Source of the DNA: CBDCME01 sp965218865
GTDB lineage: Bacteria; Pseudomonadota; Alphaproteobacteria; JAAXGF01
Assembly (NCBI GenBank): GCA_965218865.1
Contig: CBDCME010000032.1
Location: 1-64,000, forward strand
Length of the DNA: 64,000 nt
Direction: 5' to 3'
The notes below the pieces were generated by a model. It was not told the origin of the DNA, searched no databases, and was given only the letters and a program-made list of their open reading frames with translations. The first letter of the stretch is position 1, and each line of letters opens with the position of its first letter. Shown here piece after piece: positions 35,400 through 44,051 of the stretch. The translations under genes were made by a program, and so were the position numbers.

Positions 35400-35529
35400 A
35401 ATCGAGGGACCGTTCCGCCCGCGATCGTCTGCGCGCTTGAGGCTGACGGTTATGAGGACGCCGTCCGCGACGCCGTGTCGCTCGGAGGTGATAGCGATAC
35501 GCTCGCGTGCATTACGGGTGGTATTGCCG
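35400..35529 (+). pseudogene. ADP-ribosylglycohydrolase (DraG-like) C-terminal scrap
   Basis: The frame contains GTVPPAIVCALEADGYEDAV followed by RDAVSLGGDSDTLACITGGI-AE, the conserved metal-binding C-terminal motif (GGDxDT) of DraG-type enzymes that remove ADP-ribose from proteins. Nothing upstream fits the rest of the family, and the frame loses similarity immediately after the motif. A remnant of about 40 codons. Confidence 0.65.
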
Positions 35530-35548
35530 AAGTAAAGCGGGGTGCACG

Positions 35549-36208
35549 GTGAAGCCGAAGGTCAATCCTGACAAGCCGTCCAACGCGCTCGATAAAGCAC
35601 AATTGCGGCGCATTTCGGAAATAACCATCGGCCATTATGACCGAGCGGCCGAAGATTACTGGGACGGCACTCGAAATCACGATGTCAGCCAGAACTATGA
35701 GGCGCTCTTGGAAGCGATCGAGGGCGATCCCCCCTATGCCATCCTGGATCTGGGGTGTGGGCCGGGACGAGACTTGCGCTATTTCCGATCCTTGGGCCAC
35801 GACGCCATGGGCCTCGACGGATCGATGAAATTCGTCGCCATGGCACGCCGTTATTCCGGGTGCGATGTGCTGCACCAGGATTTTCTCGCGATGAATTTGC
35901 CGGTGAACCGTTTCGACGGCATTTTCGCAAATGCGTCGTTGTTCCACGTGCCGAGCCAAGAGTTGTCCCGGGTGTTAGCGGAACTCGCCGAATCCCTGAA
36001 GCCCCGGGGCGTCCTATTCTGCTCCAACCCGAGGGGAAACAACGAAGAAGGCGTCAGCGGCGACCGCTACAGCTGCTTCTTCGATCTTACCACCTGGCGC
36101 GATTTCGTCACTGCTGCCGGGTTCATGGAGGTAAAGCATTACTACCGCCCTCCCGGACTCCCGCGCTACAAGCAATGGTGGCTCGCTACGGTCTTGCGCA
36201 AAGGCTGA
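35549..36208 (+). CDS. Class I SAM-dependent methyltransferase
   Basis: About 219 residues from the GTG at 35549. Motif I is ILDLGCGPGRDLRYF, the acidic loop follows in AMGLDGSMKFVAMA, motif II-like QDFLAMNLPVNRFDGIFANA, and the post-core LKPRGVLFCSNPRGNNEEGV. These features are typical of methyltransferase type 11/25 proteins acting on small molecules; the substrate is unknown. The start of the longer frame at 35507 overlaps the glycohydrolase scrap and is not supported. Confidence 0.85.
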   Translation: MKPKVNPDKPSNALDKAQLRRISEITIGHYDRAAEDYWDGTRNHDVSQNYEALLEAIEGDPPYAILDLGCGPGRDLRYFRSLGHDAMGLDGSMKFVAMARRYSGCDVLHQDFLAMNLPVNRFDGIFANASLFHVPSQELSRVLAELAESLKPRGVLFCSNPRGNNEEGVSGDRYSCFFDLTTWRDFVTAAGFMEVKHYYRPPGLPRYKQWWLATVLRKG

Positions 36209-36214
36209 ATATGC

Positions 36215-36406
36215 TCACTCTTCAAACACGCTGTCGGCAGGTATGGCTCCGGAACCAAGTTCGGCGTTGTAGCGGAACCGCGTCGCACAATAAGGACATA
36301 TGGTGGAATCGGCTCCTCCCATGTTCAGATATATATGAGGGTGGTCGTGGGGCACCGCTACACCCGTGCATCTGAAATCCTTCACGCCGATTTGAATCCC
36401 AGGCAA
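36215..36406 (-). CDS. Small zinc-finger (zf-CHCC) protein
   Basis: 63 residues. The metal site reads CTGVAVPHDHPHIYLNMG followed by STICPYCATRF, that is C-x7-H...C-x2-C, the pattern of the zf-CHCC family related to mitochondrial complex I subunit NDUFS6. A TTG at 36406 or a GTG at 36385 may be the start. Many alphaproteobacteria encode such a protein as a solitary gene; its role in bacteria is not established. It converges with the methyltransferase gene. Confidence 0.75.
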   Translation of the reverse strand: MPGIQIGVKDFRCTGVAVPHDHPHIYLNMGGADSTICPYCATRFRYNAELGSGAIPADSVFEE

Positions 36407-36667
36407 GCCGCGATCGTTCTTGAACTTCGGGTAATTGGTCAGGTTGCCTCACTGATCTACGGATTACACCGATCAGAGCGGAACTCAATTGAAGCAAATC
36501 TCCGCTTCGCCCCCCGACCTCATTCACCGGCGCCCATGCGCGCCGCGCTCATCGGACCCCCAGGGTCGGGACGAAAGAATGGGCGCTCCAGGCTGAACAA
36601 AAGAATGGCTGAAAGGTAAAGGCCCGTGAAACCACCTTGACAAACCGTCCGCTCATATAAGCGGTTT

Positions 36668-37838
36668 ATACCAACCGCCCCAGAGTTTGACTCGCGCAAA
36701 GGTTTACACGCTAGGTTTTGTGTGATTCAAGGTTGTTGGCAACAAGGGAGTGTGTTCAATGCCAACGATTCCTTTGCGAAACGACTTTGATGCTGAAAGA
36801 GTCCGTGTTCTTGCGGCACGGAGCGATGATGGGAACCAGGCGCGCCGGCTTTTGTCGATGGCGGCCATCTACGATGGGATGGATCGAGCGTGCGCGGCGG
36901 GTATTGGCGGCATGGATCGGCAGACGTTGCGGGACTGGGTTCACCGGTTCAACGCGGGAGGTCCGGCCGGTCTGATCGACCGCAAGCCGAACGGGGCGTT
37001 GCGTCGGTTGACGCCGTCGCAAATGGCGGCGCTTTCGCGGGCTATCGAGGCCGGTCCCGATCCCGAACGGGATGGGGTCGTGCGCTGGCGCTGCATCGAT
37101 CTCAAGCAACTGATCCGAACGCGCTTCGGCGTGGACTATCACGAGCGGAGCGTCGGCAAGCTGCTGGCCGCGCTCGGGTTCTCGCATATTTCCGCGCGCC
37201 CGCGCCACGTCGGCCAGGATGCGCGGGCACAGGAGGAATTTAAAAAAAAAGTTTTCCCGAACACTTGGCGAAAATCGTAGCGGCACAGCCACCGGACACG
37301 CCCATCGAGGTTTGGTTTCAAGATGAAATGCGCGTCGGCCAGAAGAACAGCCTGGTGCGCCAGTGGGCCCCAAAGGGATCGCGCCCGCGCCAGGTCAAGG
37401 ACCTACGGACCTCTTCGGCGTATCTCTTCGGCGCCATCTGCCCCGAGCGCGGTGAGGGCGCGGCGCTGGTCATGCCGCGCGCCAATACTGAAGCCATGGA
37501 CCTGCATCTCGAGGAAATCAGCCGGGCCGTTGCCCCAAACGCCCATGCCGTCGTGCTGCTCGACCAAGCCGCATGGCACACCACTGCCAAACTCGGCATC
37601 CCAGAGAACATCTCCCTCGTGCCTTTGCCACCCAAGTCCCCGGAGCTCAATCCCGCCGAAAATGTCTGGCAATACCTCCGCCAGAACTGGCTCTCCAATC
37701 GTGTCTTCGACTCCTATGAAGCCATCGTCGAGGCCTCTTGCCAAGCCTGGAACAACCTGACCAACCGACCTTGGAAGATCATGTCCATCGGCCTCAGAGC
37801 GTGGGCTCGCACAAGTCAATGTTAAGGGCGGTTGGTAT
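36668..37838 (+). mobile_element. IS630-like element type b, copy 3
   Basis: Complete copy with ATACCAACCGCCC and GGGCGGTTGGTAT ends. 1171 bp, one base more than copies 1 and 4. It carries nine A before a G at the ORF A/B junction (37243-37251), where copy 4 has eight. Confidence 0.9.
36759..37825 (+). CDS. IS630-like type b transposase, two frames, A9 variant
   Basis: ORF A from the ATG at 36759; after the A9 run it ends within a few codons (VFPNTWRKS). ORF B (DDE part) reads through to 37825 with the same catalytic segments as copy 1. Because the run is one base longer, the shift needed to join A and B differs from the A8 copies. That would alter the fusion product if slippage is not random. 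Confidence 0.8.
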
Positions 37839-38111
37839 AAGTGCCAGCGCCATCGTGAAAACGATCGATGCGTCGTTTCCTGATCTCGGACGCGGACATC
37901 GGGCCAAACCGATTCCACCACTACAGAACCGTCTCATGACAGATATCGAGGCCACGTTCGAACAACATGTCTTCTACCTGGCGAAGCGGATAGCGAACGT
38001 AAATCATAGGCGAATAACCTCGGGCGAGCTGTTGAACTAATGGATTGCGCATCGTTTGAGGCTAGGGCGCCTCGATTGACGCCTCAAGCGAATGTGCTCT
38101 GACAAGATCCC
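37839..38111. other. Short region with no recognised gene
   Basis: About 270 bases between IS630-like copy 3 and mutT. The open frame entering from the IS has no recognisable domain after the border. Nothing further seen. Confidence 0.35.
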
Positions 38112-38510
38112 CTAAAGCCAATCCCGGAGCATGGCGACGAGGGGTTTGTCGGCGGCGGGCATGGGGTAGTCGGAAAGCTGGGCGGGGCGGACCCAGGCAA
38201 GTTCCTGGCCCTCGCGGGCCCGGGCGAAACCGTCCCAGACACGGCAGAGGTAGAGGGGCATCACGAGGTGGAAGTCGTCATAGGCGTGGGAGGCGAAGGT
38301 GAAGGGGGCGAGGCAATGGGCCGAAACGTCGAGCGCCAGCTCCTCGGCCAGTTCGCGGATGAGGGCCGCCTCGGGGGTTTCAAAGGCCTCGACCTTGCCG
38401 CCGGGAAATTCCCACAGCCCCGCCATCGGCTTACCGGCCGGACGGCGGGCGAGGAGCACGCGGCCGTCGCCGTCGATCAAGGCCACGGCGGCGACGAGGA
38501 CGGTCTTCAC
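38112..38510 (-). CDS. mutT: 8-oxo-dGTP diphosphatase, Nudix hydrolase MutT
   Basis: 132 residues from the GTG at 38510 (VKTVLVAAVALIDGDGRVLL). The Nudix box is visible as GGKVEAFETPEAALIRELAE-EL with the RELAEEL helix that binds the metal. The upstream block PMAGLWEFPGGKVE is typical of MutT/MutY-like sanitising enzymes, and the length fits MutT (about 130). It removes oxidised dGTP from the nucleotide pool. Located downstream of argJ on the same strand, a common alphaproteobacterial order. Confidence 0.9.
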   Translation of the reverse strand: MKTVLVAAVALIDGDGRVLLARRPAGKPMAGLWEFPGGKVEAFETPEAALIRELAEELALDVSAHCLAPFTFASHAYDDFHLVMPLYLCRVWDGFARAREGQELAWVRPAQLSDYPMPAADKPLVAMLRDWL

Positions 38511-38623
38511 CGCGTGGTTCGGAGTTGACGGATGGTGCCCATTATCGTCCTCGCGGCGAACCACTAGAGTCTTTCCATGATGGATCAACTCGGGAAAAGA
38601 GCGTTGGGGTCGATTCCCTAGTT

Positions 38624-38659
38624 CACCGGCGCATTCACTTCGTTCACGCCCCCGTGCAC
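38624..38659. repeat. 36-base repeat, copy 1
   Basis: Identical over 36 bases to 42932-42967. It contains the near-palindromic core TTCACTTCGTTCACG and ends CCCCCGTGCAC. Together the copies bracket argJ and secA. Copy 1 lies in the mutT-argJ gap. Confidence 0.85.
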
Positions 38660-38722
38660 CAGGCCTTTGTCGATGCATCAACTTTCCAAACTTCGGCGGT
38701 CGCCTCCGTTTGGGTCGATGCA

Positions 38723-39967
38723 CTAGCTCCGGTAGCGGGTGTTGATGTCGATGTAGTCCTTGGTCAGGTCGCAGGTCCAGGCGACGGATTCGCCGACGCC
38801 GACGCCGACGTCGACCTCGAGGGCGATTTCTCGGCCGCGCAGATGGGCCAGGGTGGCGGCGGCGGGCCGCGGAGTCGTCGCGGCGCCCGCCTCGGCCACG
38901 AGGACGCCGCCGATCTTGATGCTCAGGTGCTCGGGCGCGACCCGTTCGCCGCATTTGCCCACCGCCATGACGATCCGGCCCCAGTTTGGGTCGGCCCCGG
39001 CGAGCGCCGTTTTCACAAGCAGGGAATTCGCGATCGAAAGCGCGATTCGGCGCGCGGCGGCGTCGGATTCGGCCCCTCGGACCGAGATGGTGACCCGTTT
39101 TTGGGCCCCTTCGCCGTCGCCCACGATCTGCCAGGCCAAATCGGCGCAGACCGCGTACACGGCCTCCTCGAACCGCGCCAAGCCGGCCTCGGCGGGAAAC
39201 GCCGGGGCGGTGCCGGTGGCGAACAGGAGCACCGTGTCGCTGGTAGAGGTATCGCCGTCGACGGTGATCGCGTTGAAGGATCGCGCGACCGCCCGGGACA
39301 GGAAATCCTGCAACACCGCGCCGGGAAGCGCGGCGTCGGTGAAAAGAAAGGCCAGCATGGTCTCCATGTCGGGGGCGATCATGCCCGAGCCCTTGGCGAT
39401 ACCGTTGATGGTGACGGAAACGCCGCCCACGGCCACCTGGCGCGAGGCGCCCTTGGGGTAGGTATCGGTGGTCATGATGGCCCTCGCCGCCGCTTCCCAG
39501 GCGTCGGCAGCGAGACCGTCGTGCAAGCGGGGCATCGCGGCCAGGATTTTGTCGGTTTCGAGGGTTTCGCCGATGACCCCCGTGGAGGCGACGAAGACTT
39601 CGCTCGAAGGACAGTCGAAGAGAGCGGCCGCGGCGCCGGCGGTGCCGCGAACCGTGTCGGCTCCCGCGGACCCGGTGAAGGCGTTCGCGATGCCGGCGTT
39701 CACGACCAACCCGCGCGCCCGCCCGCCCGTAAGTGCGTCTCGGCACCACAACACCGGCGCGGCGGCCGTCTCCGAGCGCGTGAAGGCGCCGGCGACCCGG
39801 GTCCCCTCGGGCATCGCCGCGAGCATGACGTCGTCGCGGTCGCGGTAGCGGAGCCCGCAGGCGGCGCTGGCGAGGCGAACCCCCGCGATCGGTCGAAGCG
39901 GGGGAAACGCGGCCGGGGCCAGGGGCGAAAGGGCCAGGGGCGAAAGGGGCAGTGTCGGAGGTGGCAT
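38723..39967 (-). CDS. argJ: Bifunctional ornithine acetyltransferase / N-acetylglutamate synthase
   Basis: 414 residues from the ATG at 39967. ArgJ transfers the acetyl group from N-acetylornithine to glutamate in arginine synthesis. The precursor is self-cleaved before a Thr nucleophile: the region is GIAKGSGMIAPDMETMLAFL, in which the residue before that Thr is Glu rather than the usual Ala. Other hallmarks are TTDTYPKGASRQVAV, ITVDGDTSTSDTVLLFATG and the C-terminal TKDYIDINTRYRS. The first residues carry a short tandem repeat (LSPLA twice). Divergent from secA across 222 bases, which must hold both promoters. Confidence 0.94.
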   Translation of the reverse strand: MPPPTLPLSPLALSPLAPAAFPPLRPIAGVRLASAACGLRYRDRDDVMLAAMPEGTRVAGAFTRSETAAAPVLWCRDALTGGRARGLVVNAGIANAFTGSAGADTVRGTAGAAAALFDCPSSEVFVASTGVIGETLETDKILAAMPRLHDGLAADAWEAAARAIMTTDTYPKGASRQVAVGGVSVTINGIAKGSGMIAPDMETMLAFLFTDAALPGAVLQDFLSRAVARSFNAITVDGDTSTSDTVLLFATGTAPAFPAEAGLARFEEAVYAVCADLAWQIVGDGEGAQKRVTISVRGAESDAAARRIALSIANSLLVKTALAGADPNWGRIVMAVGKCGERVAPEHLSIKIGGVLVAEAGAATTPRPAAATLAHLRGREIALEVDVGVGVGESVAWTCDLTKDYIDINTRYRS

Positions 39968-40189
39968 GGCGGCGCGCTTGGGGTGGTACGGGAAGGTTCC
40001 CCGGCCGCGGACGGCGCCCCGGGAACCCTTGTCGGCATCATGCATAAGGTTGAGACCCAAACAAGCACGATCGTCGGTCCTCCCCGCGCCTCCCGGGAGC
40101 CGTCGTTGACAGACTCGACCGCGCGGCCTATTTCTCAAGCCAAGGACTCTAACGTTACCCACACCCGCAAGAGGTTGCCACGAATCGTC
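39968..40189. promoter_or_regulatory. Divergent argJ/secA intergenic region
   Basis: 222 bases between the two divergent starts. It must carry promoters for argJ (left) and secA (right). I could not identify convincing -35/-10 boxes or an operator by eye. A large open frame runs through it in phase with secA, but it merely shadows argJ upstream. Confidence 0.4.
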
Positions 40190-42895
40190 ATGTTCGGCGC
40201 CCTAGCACGCCGAATTTTCGGCACCGCGAACGATCGCATCATCAAGGGCTTCTCCAAGGCGGCCCAGAAGATCAACGCCATCGAGCCGGAACTCGAGAAG
40301 CTGTCCGACGACGAACTGCGGCAGCGAACGGAGATGCTGCGCGGGCGCGTGGCCAATTCCGAACCCTTGAGCGAAGTGCTGGTCGACGCTTTCGCGACCG
40401 TACGGGAAGCGGCGAAACGAACACTCGAACAGCGCCACTTCGATGTCCAGCTCGTCGGCGGCGTCGTCCTCCACAACGGCATGATCGCCGAAATGGCGAC
40501 CGGCGAGGGCAAGACCCTCGTCGCCACCCTGGCGGTTTATCTCAACGCGCTGGGCGGCAAGGGCGTCCACGTCGTCACGGTCAACGATTACCTGGCCCAA
40601 CGCGATTCCGAATGGATGGGACGGATCTACAAGTTCCTGGGCTTTTCGGTCGGCTGCATCGTCCACGGCCTCGACGACGACGAGCGGCGCCGGCAATACG
40701 CGGCCGACGTGACCTATGGGACCAACAACGAGTTCGGGTTCGATTATCTCCGCGACAACATGAAGTACTCGCTCGACAGCATGGTCCAGCGGCAGTTCAA
40801 CTTCGCCATCGTCGACGAAGTGGACAGCATTCTGGTCGACGAGGCGCGCACGCCGCTGATCATTTCGGGGCCGACCGAGGACAATTTCGAGCTTTACCGC
40901 GCCATCGACAGATTCATCCCGCCGCTCGCGGAGGAAGACTACGAAAAAGACGAAAAGGCCCGCGCCGTTTCCTTGACCGAGGTCGGGGTCGAGAAAATCG
41001 AGGAAAGGCTGCTCGCGGCCAAGCTGTTGGGGGAGGGGAGCCTCTACGACATCGAGAACGTCTCCGTCGTTCACCACGTCAATCAGGCCCTGCGCGCCCA
41101 TAAGCTCTTCGCCCGGGATACCGATTACATCGTCAAGAACGACAAGGTCGTGATCATCGACGAGTTCACGGGACGGATGATGGAGGGCCGCCGCTATTCC
41201 GAGGGCCTGCACCAGGCGCTCGAGGCCAAGGAAGGGGTCCGCATCCAAAACGAGAACCAGACCCTCGCCTCGATCACCTTCCAGAATTACTTCCGGCTCT
41301 ATCCCAAACTGGCGGGAATGACCGGCACAGCCGCGACCGAGGCCGCCGAATTCGCCGATATCTACAAGCTCGAGGTGGTCCAGGTCCCGACCAACCTGCC
41401 GTGCGTTCGCGAGGACGTGGACGACGAGGTCTACCGCACCTCGGGCGAGAAAATGGACGCCGTCGTGGCTCTCATCGAGGATCGGCACAAGGCCGGACAG
41501 CCCATGCTGGTGGGCACGGTGAGCATCGAGAAGTCCGAGGCGCTCGCGGCCTTGCTCAAGAAGCGTCGCATACCCCACAACGTCCTCAACGCCCGCTACC
41601 ACGAGCAGGAGGCGTACATCGTGGCCCAGGCCGGCCAACACGGGACCGTGACGATCGCCACCAACATGGCCGGCCGAGGCACCGACATCCAGCTCGGCGG
41701 CAATCTGGACATGAGGGTCGCGCAAGAGCTGGAGACCGTGACCGACGACGACGACGAGCGCGGCCGGCGAATTAGCCGGATCAAGGCGGAAATCGAGGCG
41801 GACAAGGCCAAGGTATTGGCCGCCGGCGGCCTTTTCGTGCTCGCGACCGAACGCCACGAAAGCCGGCGCATCGACAATCAACTCCGCGGCCGCTCGGGCC
41901 GCCAGGGGGACCCCGGGGCCTCGAAATTCTATCTCTCGCTCGAGGACGACCTGATGCGCATTTTCGGTTCCGAGCGGATGGACGGCATGCTGCAAAAGCT
42001 CGGCCTGGAAAAGGGCGAGGCGATCGTCCACACCTGGATCAACAAGGCCATCGCCAAGGCGCAGCAGAAGGTCGAGGCCCGGAACTTCGAAATCCGCAAA
42101 AATCTGCTCAAGTTCGACGACGTGATGAACGATCAGCGAAAGGTCATTTATGAACAGCGGATCGATTATATGAGCACCGAGGACGTTTCCGAGACCATCG
42201 CCGACATGCGCCACGACGTCGTCGGCGAATTCGTCCGCACCTATATCCCCGTGAAGGCCTATCAAGAGCAATGGGAGGTGAGCGCGCTCCACGAGGAGTG
42301 CCGCAGGATCTTGGCCATGGATCTACCCATCGCGGACTGGGCCGGGGAGGAGGGTATCGCCGACGAAGAGATCCGGGAACGCATCATCGACGCCAGCGAC
42401 CGCAAGATGGCGGAGCGGGTGGCGCAATACGGTCCCGAGTTGATGCGCCTGGCAGAAAAAAGTTTTCTCCTCCAGCGTCTCGACCATCACTGGAAGGACC
42501 ATCTCCTGTCGCTCGACCATTTACGCCAGGGCATTTCGCTCAGGGCCTACGCTCAGCGCGACCCGTTGAACGAATACAAGCGCGAGGCGTACGAAATGTT
42601 CATCCGCATGCTCGACGAGCTGCGCGTCGACGTGACGAGCCTGCTCTCGCACATCGAGCTGCGGCGCACGGCGCCGGAGAGCGCCTTCGCCCCAAAGGAA
42701 CAAAGCGAGATGCACGAGAGCCGCGCCGATCCCTCCGAGGCAAAGGCCAAGCCGGCGGCCAAGCCCGTCGTCACCCGATCCCCGGCCGCGGAACGCTTGC
42801 CCGGGGATCCGACGACCTGGGGAAAGGTCGGCCGCAACGAATCCTGCCCCTGCGGCTCGGGCCGGAAATTCAAACACTGCCACGGCAGACTCTAG
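40190..42895 (+). CDS. secA: Protein translocase ATPase SecA
   Basis: 901 residues from the ATG at 40190 (MFGALARRIFGTANDRIIKG), the usual length. SecA drives preproteins through SecYEG. NBD1 shows Walker A MIAEMATGEGKTLVATLAVY and DEVDSILVDEARTPLIISGP. NBD2 shows TNMAGRGTDIQLGGNL and QLRGRSGRQGDPG. The helical wing/scaffold part has HHWKDHLLSLDHLRQGI. The C-terminal zinc-binding SEC-C motif is CPCGSGRKFKHCHGRL, which binds SecB. No frame problems. The upstream 550-codon extension of the open frame is not part of the gene. Confidence 0.97.
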   Translation: MFGALARRIFGTANDRIIKGFSKAAQKINAIEPELEKLSDDELRQRTEMLRGRVANSEPLSEVLVDAFATVREAAKRTLEQRHFDVQLVGGVVLHNGMIAEMATGEGKTLVATLAVYLNALGGKGVHVVTVNDYLAQRDSEWMGRIYKFLGFSVGCIVHGLDDDERRRQYAADVTYGTNNEFGFDYLRDNMKYSLDSMVQRQFNFAIVDEVDSILVDEARTPLIISGPTEDNFELYRAIDRFIPPLAEEDYEKDEKARAVSLTEVGVEKIEERLLAAKLLGEGSLYDIENVSVVHHVNQALRAHKLFARDTDYIVKNDKVVIIDEFTGRMMEGRRYSEGLHQALEAKEGVRIQNENQTLASITFQNYFRLYPKLAGMTGTAATEAAEFADIYKLEVVQVPTNLPCVREDVDDEVYRTSGEKMDAVVALIEDRHKAGQPMLVGTVSIEKSEALAALLKKRRIPHNVLNARYHEQEAYIVAQAGQHGTVTIATNMAGRGTDIQLGGNLDMRVAQELETVTDDDDERGRRISRIKAEIEADKAKVLAAGGLFVLATERHESRRIDNQLRGRSGRQGDPGASKFYLSLEDDLMRIFGSERMDGMLQKLGLEKGEAIVHTWINKAIAKAQQKVEARNFEIRKNLLKFDDVMNDQRKVIYEQRIDYMSTEDVSETIADMRHDVVGEFVRTYIPVKAYQEQWEVSALHEECRRILAMDLPIADWAGEEGIADEEIRERIIDASDRKMAERVAQYGPELMRLAEKSFLLQRLDHHWKDHLLSLDHLRQGISLRAYAQRDPLNEYKREAYEMFIRMLDELRVDVTSLLSHIELRRTAPESAFAPKEQSEMHESRADPSEAKAKPAAKPVVTRSPAAERLPGDPTTWGKVGRNESCPCGSGRKFKHCHGRL

Positions 42896-42931
42896 CCGCC
42901 CGGGTCGATCCGGGACATCGCCCTAGTAGTG

Positions 42932-42967
42932 CACCGGCGCATTCACTTCGTTCACGCCCCCGTGCAC
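42932..42967. repeat. 36-base repeat, copy 2
   Basis: Second copy of the repeat at 38624-38659. Here it is framed by TAGTGCAC on the left and GTGCACTA on the right, so the whole unit looks like a miniature palindromic element. The IS630-like copy 4 inserted at the TA of its right end. Confidence 0.85.
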
Positions 42968-44051
42968 TAATACCAACCGCCCTAGAGTTTGACTCGCGCA
43001 AAGGTTTACACGCTAGGTTTTGTGTGATTCAAGGTTGTTGGCAACAAGGGAGTGTGTTCAATGCCAACGATTCCTTTGCGAAACGACTTTGATGCTGAAA
43101 GAGTCCGTGTTCTTGCGGCACGGAGCGATGATGGGAACCAGGCGCGACGGCTTTTGTCGATGGCGGCCATCTACGATGGGATGGATCGAGCGTGCGCGGC
43201 GGGTATTGGCGGCATGGATCGGCAGACGTTGCGGGACTGGGTTCACCGGTTCAACGCGGGAGGTCCGGCCGGTCTGATCGACCGCAAGCCGAACGGGGCG
43301 TTGCGTCGGTTGACGCCGTCGCAAATGGCGGCGCTTTCGCGGGCTATCGAGGCCGGTCCCGATCCCGAACGGGATGGGGTCGTGCGCTGGCGCTGCATCG
43401 ATCTCAAGCAACTGATCCGAACGCGCTTCGGCGTGGACTATCACGAGCGGAGCGTCGGCAAGCTGCTGGCCGCGCTCGGGTTCTCGCATATTTCCGCGCG
43501 CCCGCGCCACGTCGGCCAGGATGCGCGGGCACAGGAGGAATTTAAAAAAAAGTTTTCCCGAACACTTGGCGAAAATCGTAGCGGCACAGCCACCGGACAC
43601 GCCCATCGAGGTTTGGTTTCAAGATGAAATGCGCGTCGGCCAGAAGAACAGCCTGGTGCGCCAGTGGGCCCCAAAGGGATCGCGCCCGCGCCAGGTCAAG
43701 GACCTACGGACCTCTTCGGCGTATCTCTTCGGCGCCATCTGCCCCGAGCGCGGTGAGGGCGCGGCGCTGGTCATGCCGCGCGCCAATACTGAAGCCATGG
43801 ACCTGCATCTCGAGGAAATCAGCCGGGCCGTTGCCCCAAACGCCCATGCCGTCGTGCTGCTCGACCAAGCCGCATGGCACACCACTGCCAAACTCGGCAT
43901 CCCGGAGAACATCTCCCTCGTGCCTTTGCCACCCAAGTCCCCGGAGCTCAATCCCGCCGAAAATGTCTGGCAATACCTCCGCCAGAACTGGCTCTCCAAT
44001 CGTGTCTTCGACTCCTATGAAGCCATCGTCGAGGCCTCTTGCCAAGCCTGG

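Noticed and set aside
37738..38040. 100-codon frame running out of IS630-like copy 3
   Set aside because: Its first third is transposase shadow and the remainder has no recognisable domain or ribosome binding site.
38525..40189. Long in-frame upstream extension of secA (about 555 codons)
   Set aside because: It lies antisense to mutT/argJ, has a low-complexity composition typical of a GC-rich shadow frame, and SecA homologues start at the ATG 40190.
40202..42292. 696-codon minus-strand frame opposite secA
   Set aside because: Antisense shadow of a highly conserved gene; no domain recognised.
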